Of a DNA stretch of 64,000 nt, positions 56,063-64,000 are shown one piece after another; the stretch's first letter is position 1, and the number at the start of each line of letters is the position of its first letter. This DNA is from Roseovarius sp. GTDB lineage: Bacteria > Pseudomonadota > Alphaproteobacteria > Rhodobacterales > Rhodobacteraceae. Where the stretch lies: NCBI GenBank assembly GCA_021775255.1, contig JAJFIA010000001.1, positions 310,001-374,000 of the forward strand. The letters run 5' to 3'. Under the pieces are notes generated by a model. It was not told the DNA's origin, made no database searches, and was given only the letters and a program-made list of their open reading frames with translations. A program made the position numbers and the translations under genes.

Positions 56063-56090
56063 GGCGCATGAGGGCGCAGGAGGGCGCAGG
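56061..56090 (+). repeat. 10-bp tandem repeat, three copies, at the ocd stop
   Basis: AGGGCGCATG, AGGGCGCAGG and AGGGCGCAGG follow one another exactly, beginning within the ornithine cyclodeaminase stop codon. The rest of the gap (56091-56211) is AT-rich with no visible gene or terminator. Confidence 0.7.
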
Positions 56091-56211
56091 CCGGTATCGC
56101 GCTGGTTGAATTTTCATCTGACTGTAGTAAACTGCAATCAAATTCAAAAAATACATATTCGGAAATCAACTACCTGCGACATATCTCACCCAGCCGGATT
56201 TTGGAGGGCAG

Positions 56212-57867
56212 ATGACCAGATTTATGGCATATCTATTCTCAGCACTGCTGGTAACACCCTACGCGCTGGCCCAATCGGGGCCCGAAGCTGTGAGCGGGTT
56301 TACTCAGGCGGAACTGACGTCTCAGGACGTCTATTCGATACCCGACGGCGCGGTGCTGCATCTCTACCGCGCCATGGGGCCGGGGCTGGCGCTATGGGTC
56401 CGGCGCACTGACGGGATCGACGTCTATCTCAGCTCAACCGGCACGATCCCGTTCAAAGGCTACTACGTCCATGGGCTTGGTGAAACCGCCAGCCGGTTCT
56501 TCGCGCAGCCCTCGGGTGACATGATGATCGCGGCGGTGGGGGAGTCAGTCGAGGGCAATTACATCTACTGGTCGCCCGATCTCGGCGAAGGCAAGAAAGA
56601 CTTCTCCGATAATCTGCTCTGGTCGGCGGACGGCTCTGTCGCTGCCATGGCCAGTTACGAGGATGGGAATGAATACGCCTATAGCAACGACCAGCGCTTT
56701 GGGCCCTACAAAACCGTCTTCAGCCATTTCCCGACTGCGGATAACGATCTGCTCTATGTTGCGATCACGCTGGAAGGCGATATACGGGTCTTTCGCAATG
56801 GTGTCGATCTTTCCGGGCCGTTGCCTGATGCCGAACGTGTCATCGTGGAGGAGGCCGAACATGGCAATGGCTATCTCTACGGCGTCGACCGGGCCTCGGG
56901 TTTCTGGCTTTTGCATAATGACCGGATCATCGAAGGCTCTGATGCCGCGCGGGTGTTCAGGATAAGCCCGGACGGCGCCAGCTATGCCTATCTGCGGGAC
57001 GTGGACAACACCGTCGAGGCGGTGGTCAACGGCGCGCCAACCGGTAACCTGTTCACCGCGAGCACCGCAGTCAATTTCTCGCGCGATGGCCAGAGCTATG
57101 CGATGCTCGGCGTTCGCAAAGCCGAGGACGGCACCGAGACACGCTTTTTCGAAGTGAACGGTACGCTCACAGCGCCCATCGACGGCGGGGTCATGGCACG
57201 GTTCCATTTTGCAGGCATGGGAGGAGGGGCGATAACTTATGGCTATACCGATGGCGGGCAGGATCATCTGTTTTTCGGCGGTCACGAGATCGGCAGCTTC
57301 CCCTCCGGTTCGGTCAGTGCTCCCGAGACTTCGGATGACGGATCGCAATATGTGTATTTCTCAACAGGAAACGGGCAGTCCTTGTTGCAGACCGCCACGC
57401 GGGCGATACCGCTTGACAACAGGGATGTGACCGGCGCGCTTTTCGTGATGAACAACGGCGATGTGCATTTCAACATCGAGGATGATGGCAGTTACATCCG
57501 CATGTTCAACACCGGGGAGATCGGCAGGTTCGACAATATAACCTGGGAAGATCTGGCCGAGGTTTTGCAGGATGTGTCGTTTGTCGGTGTCACGGCAGAG
57601 GGCCAGACGCTTTATCGCAACAATATCGCGGTGGTGACGGCTGACCGGGTTCTTTTCGCATATTTCGCCGAGATTGCCGGCCGCGAAAGGCTGGTGGCGC
57701 GGATTGATGCGGGCGGGAAAGAGTATCTTGTGGTTGACGGCGAAATCGCCGGGCCGTTCGACGAAGTACTGCTCTACCGCAATGCCCTGCTTGGAAAGCC
57801 GCCGCAGGATCTGGTGTTTCACAGCCGCACCGGAGACGTGATCAGCCGCCACCGCTGGCCGCTCTGA
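56212..57867 (+). CDS. Secreted protein of unknown function, possible beta-propeller
   Basis: A 551-residue exported protein. A signal peptide (MTRFMAYLFSALLVTPYALA) probably ends after ALA. The mature chain is beta-rich, with recurring strands of the kind seen in propellers: DNLLWSADGSVAAMASYEDG, FRISPDGASYAYLRDV, AVNFSRDGQSYAMLGVRK and SAPETSDDGSQYVYFSTGNG. These DG-turn repeats, roughly every 60-80 residues, suggest WD40-like or TolB-like blades. No catalytic motif is recognised. GGAGGGCAG precedes the ATG. It is isolated, upstream sequence is AT-rich, and codon use looks a little different from the neighbours, so transfer is possible. Confidence 0.65.
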   Translation: MTRFMAYLFSALLVTPYALAQSGPEAVSGFTQAELTSQDVYSIPDGAVLHLYRAMGPGLALWVRRTDGIDVYLSSTGTIPFKGYYVHGLGETASRFFAQPSGDMMIAAVGESVEGNYIYWSPDLGEGKKDFSDNLLWSADGSVAAMASYEDGNEYAYSNDQRFGPYKTVFSHFPTADNDLLYVAITLEGDIRVFRNGVDLSGPLPDAERVIVEEAEHGNGYLYGVDRASGFWLLHNDRIIEGSDAARVFRISPDGASYAYLRDVDNTVEAVVNGAPTGNLFTASTAVNFSRDGQSYAMLGVRKAEDGTETRFFEVNGTLTAPIDGGVMARFHFAGMGGGAITYGYTDGGQDHLFFGGHEIGSFPSGSVSAPETSDDGSQYVYFSTGNGQSLLQTATRAIPLDNRDVTGALFVMNNGDVHFNIEDDGSYIRMFNTGEIGRFDNITWEDLAEVLQDVSFVGVTAEGQTLYRNNIAVVTADRVLFAYFAEIAGRERLVARIDAGGKEYLVVDGEIAGPFDEVLLYRNALLGKPPQDLVFHSRTGDVISRHRWPL

Positions 57868-57988
57868 TCAGCCGCCGCTTTTGGATGCTGAGGCACATTT
57901 GGGCCGGAAATCTCTGCTGTGATGCGATGGTATTTGACACCCGGCGCGCGAATTGCCTGCCAGGTGTCGAAATTTCTGTGGCAAATCA

Positions 57989-58029
57989 CTCCCCGGGCCC
58001 GGGATGCTGGGGGACATGAGCCCGGGGAG
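57989..58029. terminator. 10-bp inverted repeat between convergent genes
   Basis: CTCCCCGGGC (57989-57998) and GCCCGGGGAG (58020-58029) are exact inverted copies with a 21-base spacer, in the gap between the propeller-like gene and the EF-hand gene. It may act as a terminator in both directions although no U-run is present. Confidence 0.45.
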
Positions 58030-58041
58030 AACGGGCAAGGC

Positions 58042-58293
58042 TTACCCGTCAATCAGCATCGGCAGCAGGCCCTGCTCCTGGCCTGCGAGCATCTCGGCCT
58101 CGTCAATGCCGCCATCATTATTGGCATCCACCTGCGAGAACACCTCGGCGCTGATCTCGGGGTAAACTGCCTGCACCTCATCGGGTGACATCAGGCCATC
58201 GCCATTAACATCAATGTCAGAGATGCTGCCTGCAGCGAAGGCTGAGTTGGCCAAAAAGCCCATTCCGATCAGAATTGCGATGAATTTGGTCAT
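58042..58293 (-). CDS. Small exported EF-hand calcium-binding protein
   Basis: An 83-residue protein. A signal peptide (MTKFIAILIGMGFLANSAFA) is followed by two EF-hand loops: DVNGDGLMSPDE (DxNxDGxxxxxE) and DANNDGGIDEAE. Both have the expected calcium ligands, so a periplasmic calcium-binding role is likely. The start at 58293 has GAGGAG upstream; the five-residue extension is rejected. It is divergent from the sigma factor gene across 268 bases. No partner domain is present, so a regulatory or storage function is open. Confidence 0.87.
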   Translation of the reverse strand: MTKFIAILIGMGFLANSAFAAGSISDIDVNGDGLMSPDEVQAVYPEISAEVFSQVDANNDGGIDEAEMLAGQEQGLLPMLIDG

Positions 58294-58561
58294 GTGTTGT
58301 CTCCTCAAGACAATGTTTCAGGGTGAAAGACGCCAATGTGCGGCCTTCAACAACCAAGACGGCGTATCCGGCTTTTGCGTCCCGCCGCGTTCGGCCAATT
58401 CCCGCCATTCGCAACGCCCCGCTTATGGCAAGGCGCGCAACGGGCGGCTGACCGCCCAAAAAGCGCAGAGATTTGCCATCGGCGGATTTCGCCGGTTTGA
58501 AATGCGAGGGGGGATAGGCGCAGGATCAGGGCACCTGTTTTCCTATCCGGAGGATATGAAC
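58294..58561. other. Divergent promoter region between EF-hand and sigma factor genes
   Basis: 268 bases without a gene. It must hold promoters for both divergent genes. A GGGCGG/CCGCCC hairpin (near 58442-58457) is visible. No operator can be assigned. Confidence 0.4.
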
Positions 58562-59077
58562 ATGCCCTGCCCGATTGATCTTCCCGCCGCGCATCCCAGC
58601 AATCTGAGCGATCTGATCCCCGATTTGCAGCGCCTCGCGCATCACCTGACCGGTGAGAAGGATCAGGCACAGGACCTCACTCAGGAAACCCTGCTCAGGC
58701 TGTGGCGGCGGCGCGCCAGGGTGGATGAGATTGATAACCTGCGCGCCTATGCCCGCACCACCCTGCGCAATCTGTATCGCCAGTCCCTGCGCAACGCCGT
58801 TCCCATGACGGAGCTGAATGAGACCCATATGATCATTGACCCCCCGGTTTTTGCGGCCTTCGCGCTTCATGATCTGACAATAGCGATTGATCATTTGCCC
58901 CCTGCTCAGGCCACGTTGATCCGGCTGGTCGCTGCCGGAGAAACCAGCCCGCAAGAGCTGGCCGAGCGCACCGGGCTTTGCGTGGGAACAGTGATGTCAC
59001 GGCTGGCGCGCGCCCGGGCACAGCTCAGGATTGAGATGGGCATGAGCGCCCGCGCGCCGGTATGCAGCCTGTATTGA
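58562..59077 (+). CDS. ECF-type RNA polymerase sigma factor
   Basis: A 171-residue sigma-70-family factor. Region 2 spans PDLQRLAHHLTGEKDQAQDL, TQETLLRLWRRRARVDE and NLRAYARTTLRNLYRQ. Region 4 is LPPAQATLIRLVAAGETSPQ and ELAERTGLCVGTVMSRLARA, the helix-turn-helix. No region 3 or 1 exists, as expected of ECF sigmas. The start at 58562 is chosen for the 8-base spacing from GGAGG; ATG at 58556 is too close to it. No anti-sigma gene follows; the neighbours are the EF-hand gene (divergent) and nrdJ (convergent). Confidence 0.88.
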   Translation: MPCPIDLPAAHPSNLSDLIPDLQRLAHHLTGEKDQAQDLTQETLLRLWRRRARVDEIDNLRAYARTTLRNLYRQSLRNAVPMTELNETHMIIDPPVFAAFALHDLTIAIDHLPPAQATLIRLVAAGETSPQELAERTGLCVGTVMSRLARARAQLRIEMGMSARAPVCSLY

Positions 59078-59162
59078 AGACGCGCTGAAAAGTCTGGCAT
59101 TTTTGACAAAATGCCGATTATCAAAGGCTTCATCAGGTTTTGCTTAGAACTGTTTGATGTAC

Positions 59163-59193
59163 CAAAAGAAAAACGGGGGGCATAAAGCCCCCC
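59163..59193 (-). terminator. Intrinsic terminator downstream of nrdJ
   Basis: On the minus strand, a 7-bp stem GGGGGGC/GCCCCCC with a 5-base loop is followed by GTTTTTCTTTT. It lies about 145 bases past the nrdJ stop. A second hairpin (GGGGGCAT/ATGCCCCC at 59293-59309) lies nearer the stop but lacks a T-run. Confidence 0.7.
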
Positions 59194-59338
59194 GGTAGTT
59201 TCGCCACTCAGGCTCACTATTTATACCGCCCGGTTTTTTTGCCTGCGGCCTGAGCACCGTCCGGGATGAGCGCACCCACCCCGTGTCTCGTCGGGGGCAT
59301 TATGCCCCCTACGCACCCCTTTAAGGGATGCGATCCCG

Positions 59339-62300
59339 TCAGCTACACCCCGAGGTTCCCCCGCAAGTGTTGCATTTCATGCAGGTGCCGTTGCGCACCA
59401 GTGTATAGTTGCCACAATCGCCGCAAGGGTCGCCCTCATAGCCCTGCATCTTGGCCTTGGTGCGCGCGTCCATGCTGACGCTGCCCGTGGCCACCACCGT
59501 TGTGCTGGCAAGGGTCGCGCTCATGGTTGCGGTTTCCGGCACCAGCGTCTCGAGCGCCGCCATCGGATCAGCCGCGCCATCAAGCGCCGTCGCGGCAAGC
59601 GATTGCCCGCCCTGCAAGACCACCAGTTCCTGTGGCATCCGTTTGCGCAGATACCCGGTTGAGCTGATCTGCTTGAGCACTTCCAAAGACCGGTTTGTAC
59701 CCGCGTCACTCATTTCCGAGATGTTGCGCACGCCTTCCTCCTGACCCCGGCCAATATCGTCAAAGCTGGCCCCTTGGGGTTTCACATGCGCCAGATCGGT
59801 GCGGTCAAGATAGCTGACGGCCAATTCGCGGAAGATGTAATCCAGAATCGAGGTGGCGTTCTTGATGCTGTCATTGCCCTGCACCATGCCCGCAGGCTCA
59901 AACTTGGTGAAGGTGAAGGCATCGACAAATTCCTCCAGCGGCACGCCGTATTGCAGGCCCACGGAAACGGCGATGGCAAAATTGTTCATCATCGCCCGAA
60001 AACCGGCGCCTTCCTTGTGCATGTCGATGAAAATCTCGCCCAGTTGGCCATCGGTATATTCGCCGGTGCGCAGATATACCTTGTGCCCGCCGACCACGGC
60101 CTTTTGGGTATAGCCCTTGCGCCGCTCGGGCAGCTTGTCACGTCCCTTTGCCACTTCCTGAATGATCACCTTCTCGACGATCTTCGCGGCCAGAACCTCG
60201 GCCTTTTCCTGTGGCGTGCCACTTTCAAGAATTTCCGCCGCCTCGTCATCATCCTCCACCAAGGACGCGGCCAAAGGCTGGCTCAGTTTCGAGCCATCGC
60301 GGTAAAGCGCATTGGCCTTCACCCCCAAAGACCACGACAATTCATAAGCCTTCTGGCAATCTTCGATGGTGGCGTCATTGGGCATGTTGATGGTCTTGGA
60401 AATGGCACCCGAAATGAACGATTGCGCCGCAGCCATCATGGTAATGTGGCTGTTGACACTCAGATACCGTTTGCCTTTCTTGCCGCAGGGATTGGCGCAG
60501 TCAAAGATGCCGATATGCGCATCCTTCAGATGCGGCGCGCCCTCAAGGGTCATGGTGCCGATGATATGCTCATTCGCGGCTCTTATATCAGTACGCGAAT
60601 AGCCCAGATGCGCCAGCATATCAAAACCCGGATCATTCAGCTTATCGCCCGGAATGCCCAGAACATTGGTGCAGAACTCGCTCCCCAGCGTCCATTGGTT
60701 GAAGACAAAGCGGATGTCAAAGGCGCTGCTCAAGGCGGCTTCGATCTTTTCCAGCTCATTGGCACCAAAGCCATGGCCCGCAAGCGTGGTGCTGTTGATC
60801 CCCGGCGCATTGCCAAGGGTGCCGTGGCCGACCGCATAGCTGACGATCTCCTCGATCTCGGCCGAGCCATAGCCAAGCGCCTCAAGCGCCGCGGGCACAG
60901 ATTGGTTGATGATCTTGAAATAACCGCCGCCCGCCAGCTTCTTGAATTTGACCAGGGCAAAATCCGGCTCGATCCCGGTGGTATCACAATCCATCACCAA
61001 CCCAATGGTGCCGGTCGGCGCAATCACCGAGGTCTGGGCATTGCGATAGCCGTGCAGCTCGCCCAGGCGCAGCGCCTCATCCCAGCTTGCCATCGCCAGC
61101 TCCACCAGCCCCTGATCGGGGCAGCTATCATGATCCAGCGGCACCGGCGTCACCGCCAGCCCACCGTATCCATCAGTTTCGCCGTAAGCCGCGTTGCGGT
61201 GATTGCGGATCACCCGCAGCATATGATCGGCATTGCGCTCATAACCGGCAAATGCGCCCAGCTCTCCGGCCATCTCGGCGCTTGTGGCATAGGCCACACC
61301 GGTCATGATCGCGGTCAGCGCGCCACATAATGCGCGGCCCTCGTCACTGTCATAACCATAGCCCATATTCATCAGCAAACCGCCGATATTGGCATAACCC
61401 AGCCCAAGCGTGCGGAACTCATAGGACAGCTCGGCAATTTTCGGCGACGGGAATTGCGCCATCATCACGCTGATCTCAAGCGTGAGTGTCCAAAGCCGGG
61501 TGGCGTGCATATAGCTTTCAGCATCAAACTTGCCGTCACCATAGAAATTCAGCAGGTTCATCGAGGCCAGATTACAGGCGGTATCATCCAGAAACATGTA
61601 TTCGGAACAAGGGTTTGAACCACGTATTTCACCGTCTTCCGGGCAGGTGTGCCAGGCATTCACGGTATCATGATACTGAATCCCCGGATCGGCACAGGCC
61701 CAGGCCGCATGGCCCACATCCTCCCACAGATCCCGCGCCTTGATGGTTTTCGCAACACTGCCATCGGTGCGGTTGATCAGCGCCCAGTCGGCATCGTCTT
61801 TCACGGCCTTGAGGAACGCATCCGTCACCCGGATCGAATTGTTGGAATTTTGCCCCGAAACCGATGCATAGGCCTCACTGTCCCAATCGGTGTCATAGGT
61901 GGGAAATTCAATACTGTCATAGCCCTGCTTGGCGTAATCCAGTACCCGCTTCACATAGGTCTCGGGGATCGCGGTTTTCTTGGCCCCGCGAATGGCATCC
62001 TTGAGCTGCTCGTTCTTCTTCGGGTCCACCGCATCTTCACTGCTGCCATCCCAGGCCCGGATCGCATCAAAAATCTCATTCAGCCGCGCTTCGTGCATTT
62101 TTGAGCCGGCCACGATCGAGGCCACCTTCTGTTCCTCGCGAACCTTCCAGTTGATGAATTCGCTGATATCAGGGTGATCGGCATCAATGATCACCATCTT
62201 GGCGGCGCGCCGCGTGGTACCGCCGGATTTGATCGCGCCCGCCGCCCGGTCACCTATTTTAAGGAAACCCATCAGGCCCGACGATTTGCCGCCACCTGAC

Positions 62301-63013
62301 AGGGCTTCCCCATCGGCACGCAGGGAGGAGAAGTTCGTGCCGGTTCCCGATCCGTATTTGAAAAGCCGCGCCTCACGCACCCAAAGATCCATGATGCCGC
62401 CATCGCCCACCAGATCATCGGCGACCGATTGAATGAAACAGGCATGTGGCTGTGGGTGCTCATAGGCGTTGGTGGATTTGGTCAATTCACCACTTTCGTG
62501 ATCCACATAATAATGCCCCTGACTTGGGCCGTTGATGCCATACGCCCAATGCAGGCCGGTGTTGAACCATTGCGGAGAGTTCGGCGCCGCCATCTGCCGC
62601 GCCAGCATCACCCGCATTTCATCAAAATAGGCGCGGGCATCGGATACGGCCGTGAAATAACCGCCCTTCCAGCCCCAATAGGTCCAGGCCCCGGCAAGGC
62701 GGTCAAACACCTGCTTGGCGCTGGTCTCACCGCCCATTTCAACACCGTCGCCATCGGGTTCAGAGCGCCACAGGAATTCGGGCACATCCTTTTCCTTGAC
62801 CTTTTTAAGCTTCGCAGGCACCCCCGCCTTGCGGAAATATTTCTGCGCGATCACATCACTGGCCACCTGACTCCAGCCTGCGGGCACTTCAACCTCATCA
62901 AGCTTGAACACCACGGTGCCGTCGGGATTTCTGATTTCCGAGCTTGTGGTGACAAATTCCAGGTCCTTGTAGGCGTCCTGTCCGGATTTGGTAAATTTAC
63001 GTTCAATTTTCAT
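59339..63013 (-). CDS. nrdJ: B12-dependent (class II) ribonucleotide reductase
   Basis: A 1224-residue oxygen-independent reductase of ribonucleotides using adenosylcobalamin. Visible: [15 protein letters not shown], the redox cysteine in HACFIQS (about residue 192), the NxCxE catalytic motif NPCSEYMF (about residue 468) with the thiyl cysteine, and the second redox cysteine in [11 protein letters not shown]. The C-terminal tail is Cys-rich ([12 protein letters not shown], then [14 protein letters not shown]), as in the large NrdJ family, where tail cysteines relay reducing power. Length matches the large NrdJ type. It is convergent with the ECF sigma gene and preceded by 594 bases carrying NrdR boxes. 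It links to the B12 genes in this window. Confidence 0.95.
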   Translation of the reverse strand: MKIERKFTKSGQDAYKDLEFVTTSSEIRNPDGTVVFKLDEVEVPAGWSQVASDVIAQKYFRKAGVPAKLKKVKEKDVPEFLWRSEPDGDGVEMGGETSAKQVFDRLAGAWTYWGWKGGYFTAVSDARAYFDEMRVMLARQMAAPNSPQWFNTGLHWAYGINGPSQGHYYVDHESGELTKSTNAYEHPQPHACFIQSVADDLVGDGGIMDLWVREARLFKYGSGTGTNFSSLRADGEALSGGGKSSGLMGFLKIGDRAAGAIKSGGTTRRAAKMVIIDADHPDISEFINWKVREEQKVASIVAGSKMHEARLNEIFDAIRAWDGSSEDAVDPKKNEQLKDAIRGAKKTAIPETYVKRVLDYAKQGYDSIEFPTYDTDWDSEAYASVSGQNSNNSIRVTDAFLKAVKDDADWALINRTDGSVAKTIKARDLWEDVGHAAWACADPGIQYHDTVNAWHTCPEDGEIRGSNPCSEYMFLDDTACNLASMNLLNFYGDGKFDAESYMHATRLWTLTLEISVMMAQFPSPKIAELSYEFRTLGLGYANIGGLLMNMGYGYDSDEGRALCGALTAIMTGVAYATSAEMAGELGAFAGYERNADHMLRVIRNHRNAAYGETDGYGGLAVTPVPLDHDSCPDQGLVELAMASWDEALRLGELHGYRNAQTSVIAPTGTIGLVMDCDTTGIEPDFALVKFKKLAGGGYFKIINQSVPAALEALGYGSAEIEEIVSYAVGHGTLGNAPGINSTTLAGHGFGANELEKIEAALSSAFDIRFVFNQWTLGSEFCTNVLGIPGDKLNDPGFDMLAHLGYSRTDIRAANEHIIGTMTLEGAPHLKDAHIGIFDCANPCGKKGKRYLSVNSHITMMAAAQSFISGAISKTINMPNDATIEDCQKAYELSWSLGVKANALYRDGSKLSQPLAASLVEDDDEAAEILESGTPQEKAEVLAAKIVEKVIIQEVAKGRDKLPERRKGYTQKAVVGGHKVYLRTGEYTDGQLGEIFIDMHKEGAGFRAMMNNFAIAVSVGLQYGVPLEEFVDAFTFTKFEPAGMVQGNDSIKNATSILDYIFRELAVSYLDRTDLAHVKPQGASFDDIGRGQEEGVRNISEMSDAGTNRSLEVLKQISSTGYLRKRMPQELVVLQGGQSLAATALDGAADPMAALETLVPETATMSATLASTTVVATGSVSMDARTKAKMQGYEGDPCGDCGNYTLVRNGTCMKCNTCGGTSGCS

Positions 63014-63199
63014 TTATCGCTGCCTCATTATCCAGCATTTCACTTGCCCCGCGACCTGACGTTGCAGTTCGCGTCGCCCCCGTATTTTCAGGCAGTTCAG
63101 ATCCCAAAAACTTTTGTCAGCCGCGCAGCGCAGTCAAAAAAGAAGCCCCGATTGATTAACCGGGAGGTGTTTGAGAATTCCAGCCCTCGCCCGGCGTAC

Positions 63200-63215
63200 C
63201 CACTATATGTTGTGT
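63200..63215. promoter_or_regulatory. NrdR box 1 (CCACTATATGTTGTGT)
   Basis: Matches 14 of 16 positions of the known NrdR consensus acaCwAtATaTwGtgt. NrdR is the ATP/dATP-cone repressor of ribonucleotide reductase genes. It lies 187 bases upstream of the nrdJ start. Confidence 0.8.
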
Positions 63216-63230
63216 TAAATCTGCCGGTTC

Positions 63231-63246
63231 ACACAATCTGGCGTAT
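63231..63246. promoter_or_regulatory. NrdR box 2 (ACACAATCTGGCGTAT)
   Basis: A weaker match (11 of 16, with a perfect left half ACACAAT) placed exactly 31 bp from box 1. Paired NrdR boxes about three helical turns apart are the known arrangement for this repressor. Confidence 0.7.
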
Positions 63247-63258
63247 TTCCCCCTCCAC

Positions 63259-63303
63259 CGTCAATGAATTTATTGTCAAAAAATCAAGAAAAAATCATTG
63301 ACG
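63259..63303. promoter_or_regulatory. 9-bp inverted repeat with AT-rich spacer
   Basis: CGTCAATGA (63259-63267) and TCATTGACG (63295-63303) are exact inverted copies separated by 27 A/T-rich bases. It could be an operator or DNA-bending region upstream of the NrdR boxes. Confidence 0.4.
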
Positions 63304-63359
63304 CAGAAGTTGAGAAATGCCGGATCAGCTTTATGTGATTCATTTCATCCGTCATCGCT

Positions 63360-63368
63360 TGTGGATAA
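63360..63368 (-). promoter_or_regulatory. DnaA-box-like site (TTATCCACA)
   Basis: TGTGGATAA on the plus strand is the complement of TTATCCACA, the strong DnaA box consensus. A single copy in the nrdJ upstream region; no cluster of boxes is seen, so it is not an origin. It may link nrdJ expression to replication. Confidence 0.5.
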
Positions 63369-63607
63369 CATTTTTCACCGATGAATTGGCCTGCGGTGAA
63401 ATCTGTTTCATTCGGCAGACTTAGCGATAAAACCTCACCACATACCTTAGGTTCCGGGCGTAAAGCCATCACTCGAGCGCAGCCTGATTGACAATTTTCG
63501 CCCCCCCGCAGAAAAAAAGTGCAGCCGCGCCACAGTCGGGCATCAATAGGCCAAAAGCCGGTGAATTGTTCACCGGCCTGCATCACTCTCACATGGGTTT
63601 GAAGATA

Positions 63608-63684
63608 TGGTCGGGGCGGCGAGATTCGAACTCACGACCCCCTGTACCCAAAACAGGTGCGCTACCAGACTGCGCCACGCCCCG
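63608..63684 (-). tRNA. tRNA-Pro (TGG)
   Basis: Read on the minus strand, 77 nt including the encoded CCA. The acceptor stem is CGGGGCG/CGCCCCG, the D-arm contains GCGCAGTCTGGTAGCGC, and the anticodon stem-loop is CCTGTTTTGGGTACAGG with anticodon TGG. The T-arm has the GTTCGAATC sequence. The tRNA reads all or most proline codons. Confidence 0.97.
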
Positions 63685-63773
63685 GACCGTGCATCTCTCT
63701 ACTCATCATTGCCGGGTTTGAAAAGCCCTAAATCGGGCAGAATTCCACCAGAGCCAAATTAATTTAGCAACCC

Positions 63774-64000
63774 TCAGCAGGGCCAGGCGGCCAGCGCAGG
63801 ATCAAAGGCCGGGTGGCGCATCTCACTGCCTTCGGTAATGCCCAGAGATTTGGCAAGCCCGCCATTGATTTCAAGAACCGCCATTATATCCTGCCCACCC
63901 ATGATCGGCGTGGTGTCCTGCGGGATGGCCATTTCATGAATGCGCTTCACGGTGCCGGTTTGATCAAGAAAAAGCATATCAAGCGGGATCAGCGTGTTTT
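63774..64000 (-). CDS. DUF192 family protein (5' end beyond window edge)
   Basis: The visible 75 residues read NTLIPLDMLFLDQTGTVKRI, then IMGGQDIMAVLEINGGLAKS and LGITEGSEM, ending in AAWPC. The NTLIPLDMLFLD segment and the GxAxxLGIxxGD/E-type ending are typical of DUF192 proteins, which are small and often exported. The function is unknown. The frame remains open to the last base, so the start is outside the window. It is the gene following tRNA-Pro by position, on the same strand. Confidence 0.82.
   Translation of the reverse strand, partial: NTLIPLDMLFLDQTGTVKRIHEMAIPQDTTPIMGGQDIMAVLEINGGLAKSLGITEGSEMRHPAFDPALAAWPC

Larger units (their letters stand above)
63014..63607. other. Long regulatory region upstream of nrdJ
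   Basis: 594 bases without a gene between nrdJ and tRNA-Pro, AT-rich in the middle. It contains two NrdR-box-like sites, a 9-bp inverted repeat (63259-63267 and 63295-63303) and a DnaA-box-like site. No B12 riboswitch motif is recognised. Confidence 0.6.

Noticed and set aside
59774..61330. 518-codon open frame opposite nrdJ
   Set aside because: Antisense to a highly conserved reductase; no recognisable domain or ribosome site.
63360..63368. Replication origin
   Set aside because: A single DnaA-box-like 9-mer with no cluster of boxes and no dnaA or parAB genes nearby.

Overview
The window is a gene-dense, GC-rich chromosomal segment, most likely from an alphaproteobacterium of the Rhodobacterales (Rhodobacteraceae/roseobacter type). 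The inference rests on the tandem pair of small DUF2484 membrane proteins between murC and murB, the FtsZ, FtsA and FtsQ variants, an opgC-opgG-opgH glucan operon, a B12-dependent ribonucleotide reductase and the overall protein style. No rRNA, CRISPR array, prophage or intact insertion sequence was seen. Two tRNA genes, Leu(CAA) and Pro(TGG), are present.

Layout. 1-5066: the end of a TPR protein gene and an osmoregulated periplasmic glucan operon (opgC, opgG, opgH). 5153-7273: a rhodanese/YHS pair and a glycosyltransferase-like gene. 7334-13412: metY, a large GspL/GspC-like bitopic protein of unknown role, and a Kef-type cation/proton antiporter. 13364-15220: divergent cobT and cobS for late B12 assembly. 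15217-21988: cytochrome c, a class I glutamine-amidotransferase-like hydrolase, an amidase, pepN, DUF4177 and J-domain proteins. 22122-25071: the CobS/CobT subunits of aerobic cobaltochelatase. These share gene names with, but are unrelated to, the first cobT/cobS. 25245-30631: aminopeptidase P, DUF427, a ClC channel and a D-lactate dehydrogenase-like flavoprotein. 30726-51896: recN, bamD, lpxC and a rearranged dcw cluster on the minus strand (ftsZ, ftsA, ftsQ, ddl, murB, then murC, murG, ftsW, murD). It is interrupted by an Ala-rich unknown, an SH3-like secreted protein, DUF2484 genes, an APC permease, a BaiN-like flavoprotein and a compositionally foreign DUF2971 gene. 52188-56062: tRNA-Leu, a YqaA/DedA-type protein, dsbB-like, and an Lrp-arginase-ornithine cyclodeaminase arginine catabolic module. 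56212-59077: a secreted propeller-like unknown, an EF-hand protein and an ECF-type sigma factor. 59339-64000: nrdJ with a double NrdR box upstream, tRNA-Pro, and the end of a DUF192 protein.

How it fits together. B12 is a recurring theme: cobaltochelatase subunits insert cobalt, CobT and CobS build and attach the lower ligand, and NrdJ uses the cofactor to make deoxynucleotides. The cell-envelope theme links murein precursor synthesis, divisome proteins, LPS commitment (lpxC), outer-membrane assembly (bamD) and periplasmic glucans.

The most unusual material is non-coding. It comprises a 153-bp element with 24-bp perfect inverted repeats in the murB leader, a 59-bp near-perfect palindrome between ftsW and murG whose core also appears inside murB, two dispersed palindromic repeat families (one foldable as a cloverleaf), a 13-bp x 6 tandem repeat upstream of murD, and the paired NrdR boxes spaced exactly 31 bp apart. 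No complete new multi-gene system is evident. The best candidates for undescribed biology are the murB leader element, the 825-residue GspL/GspC-like protein, and the unknown secreted propeller protein.
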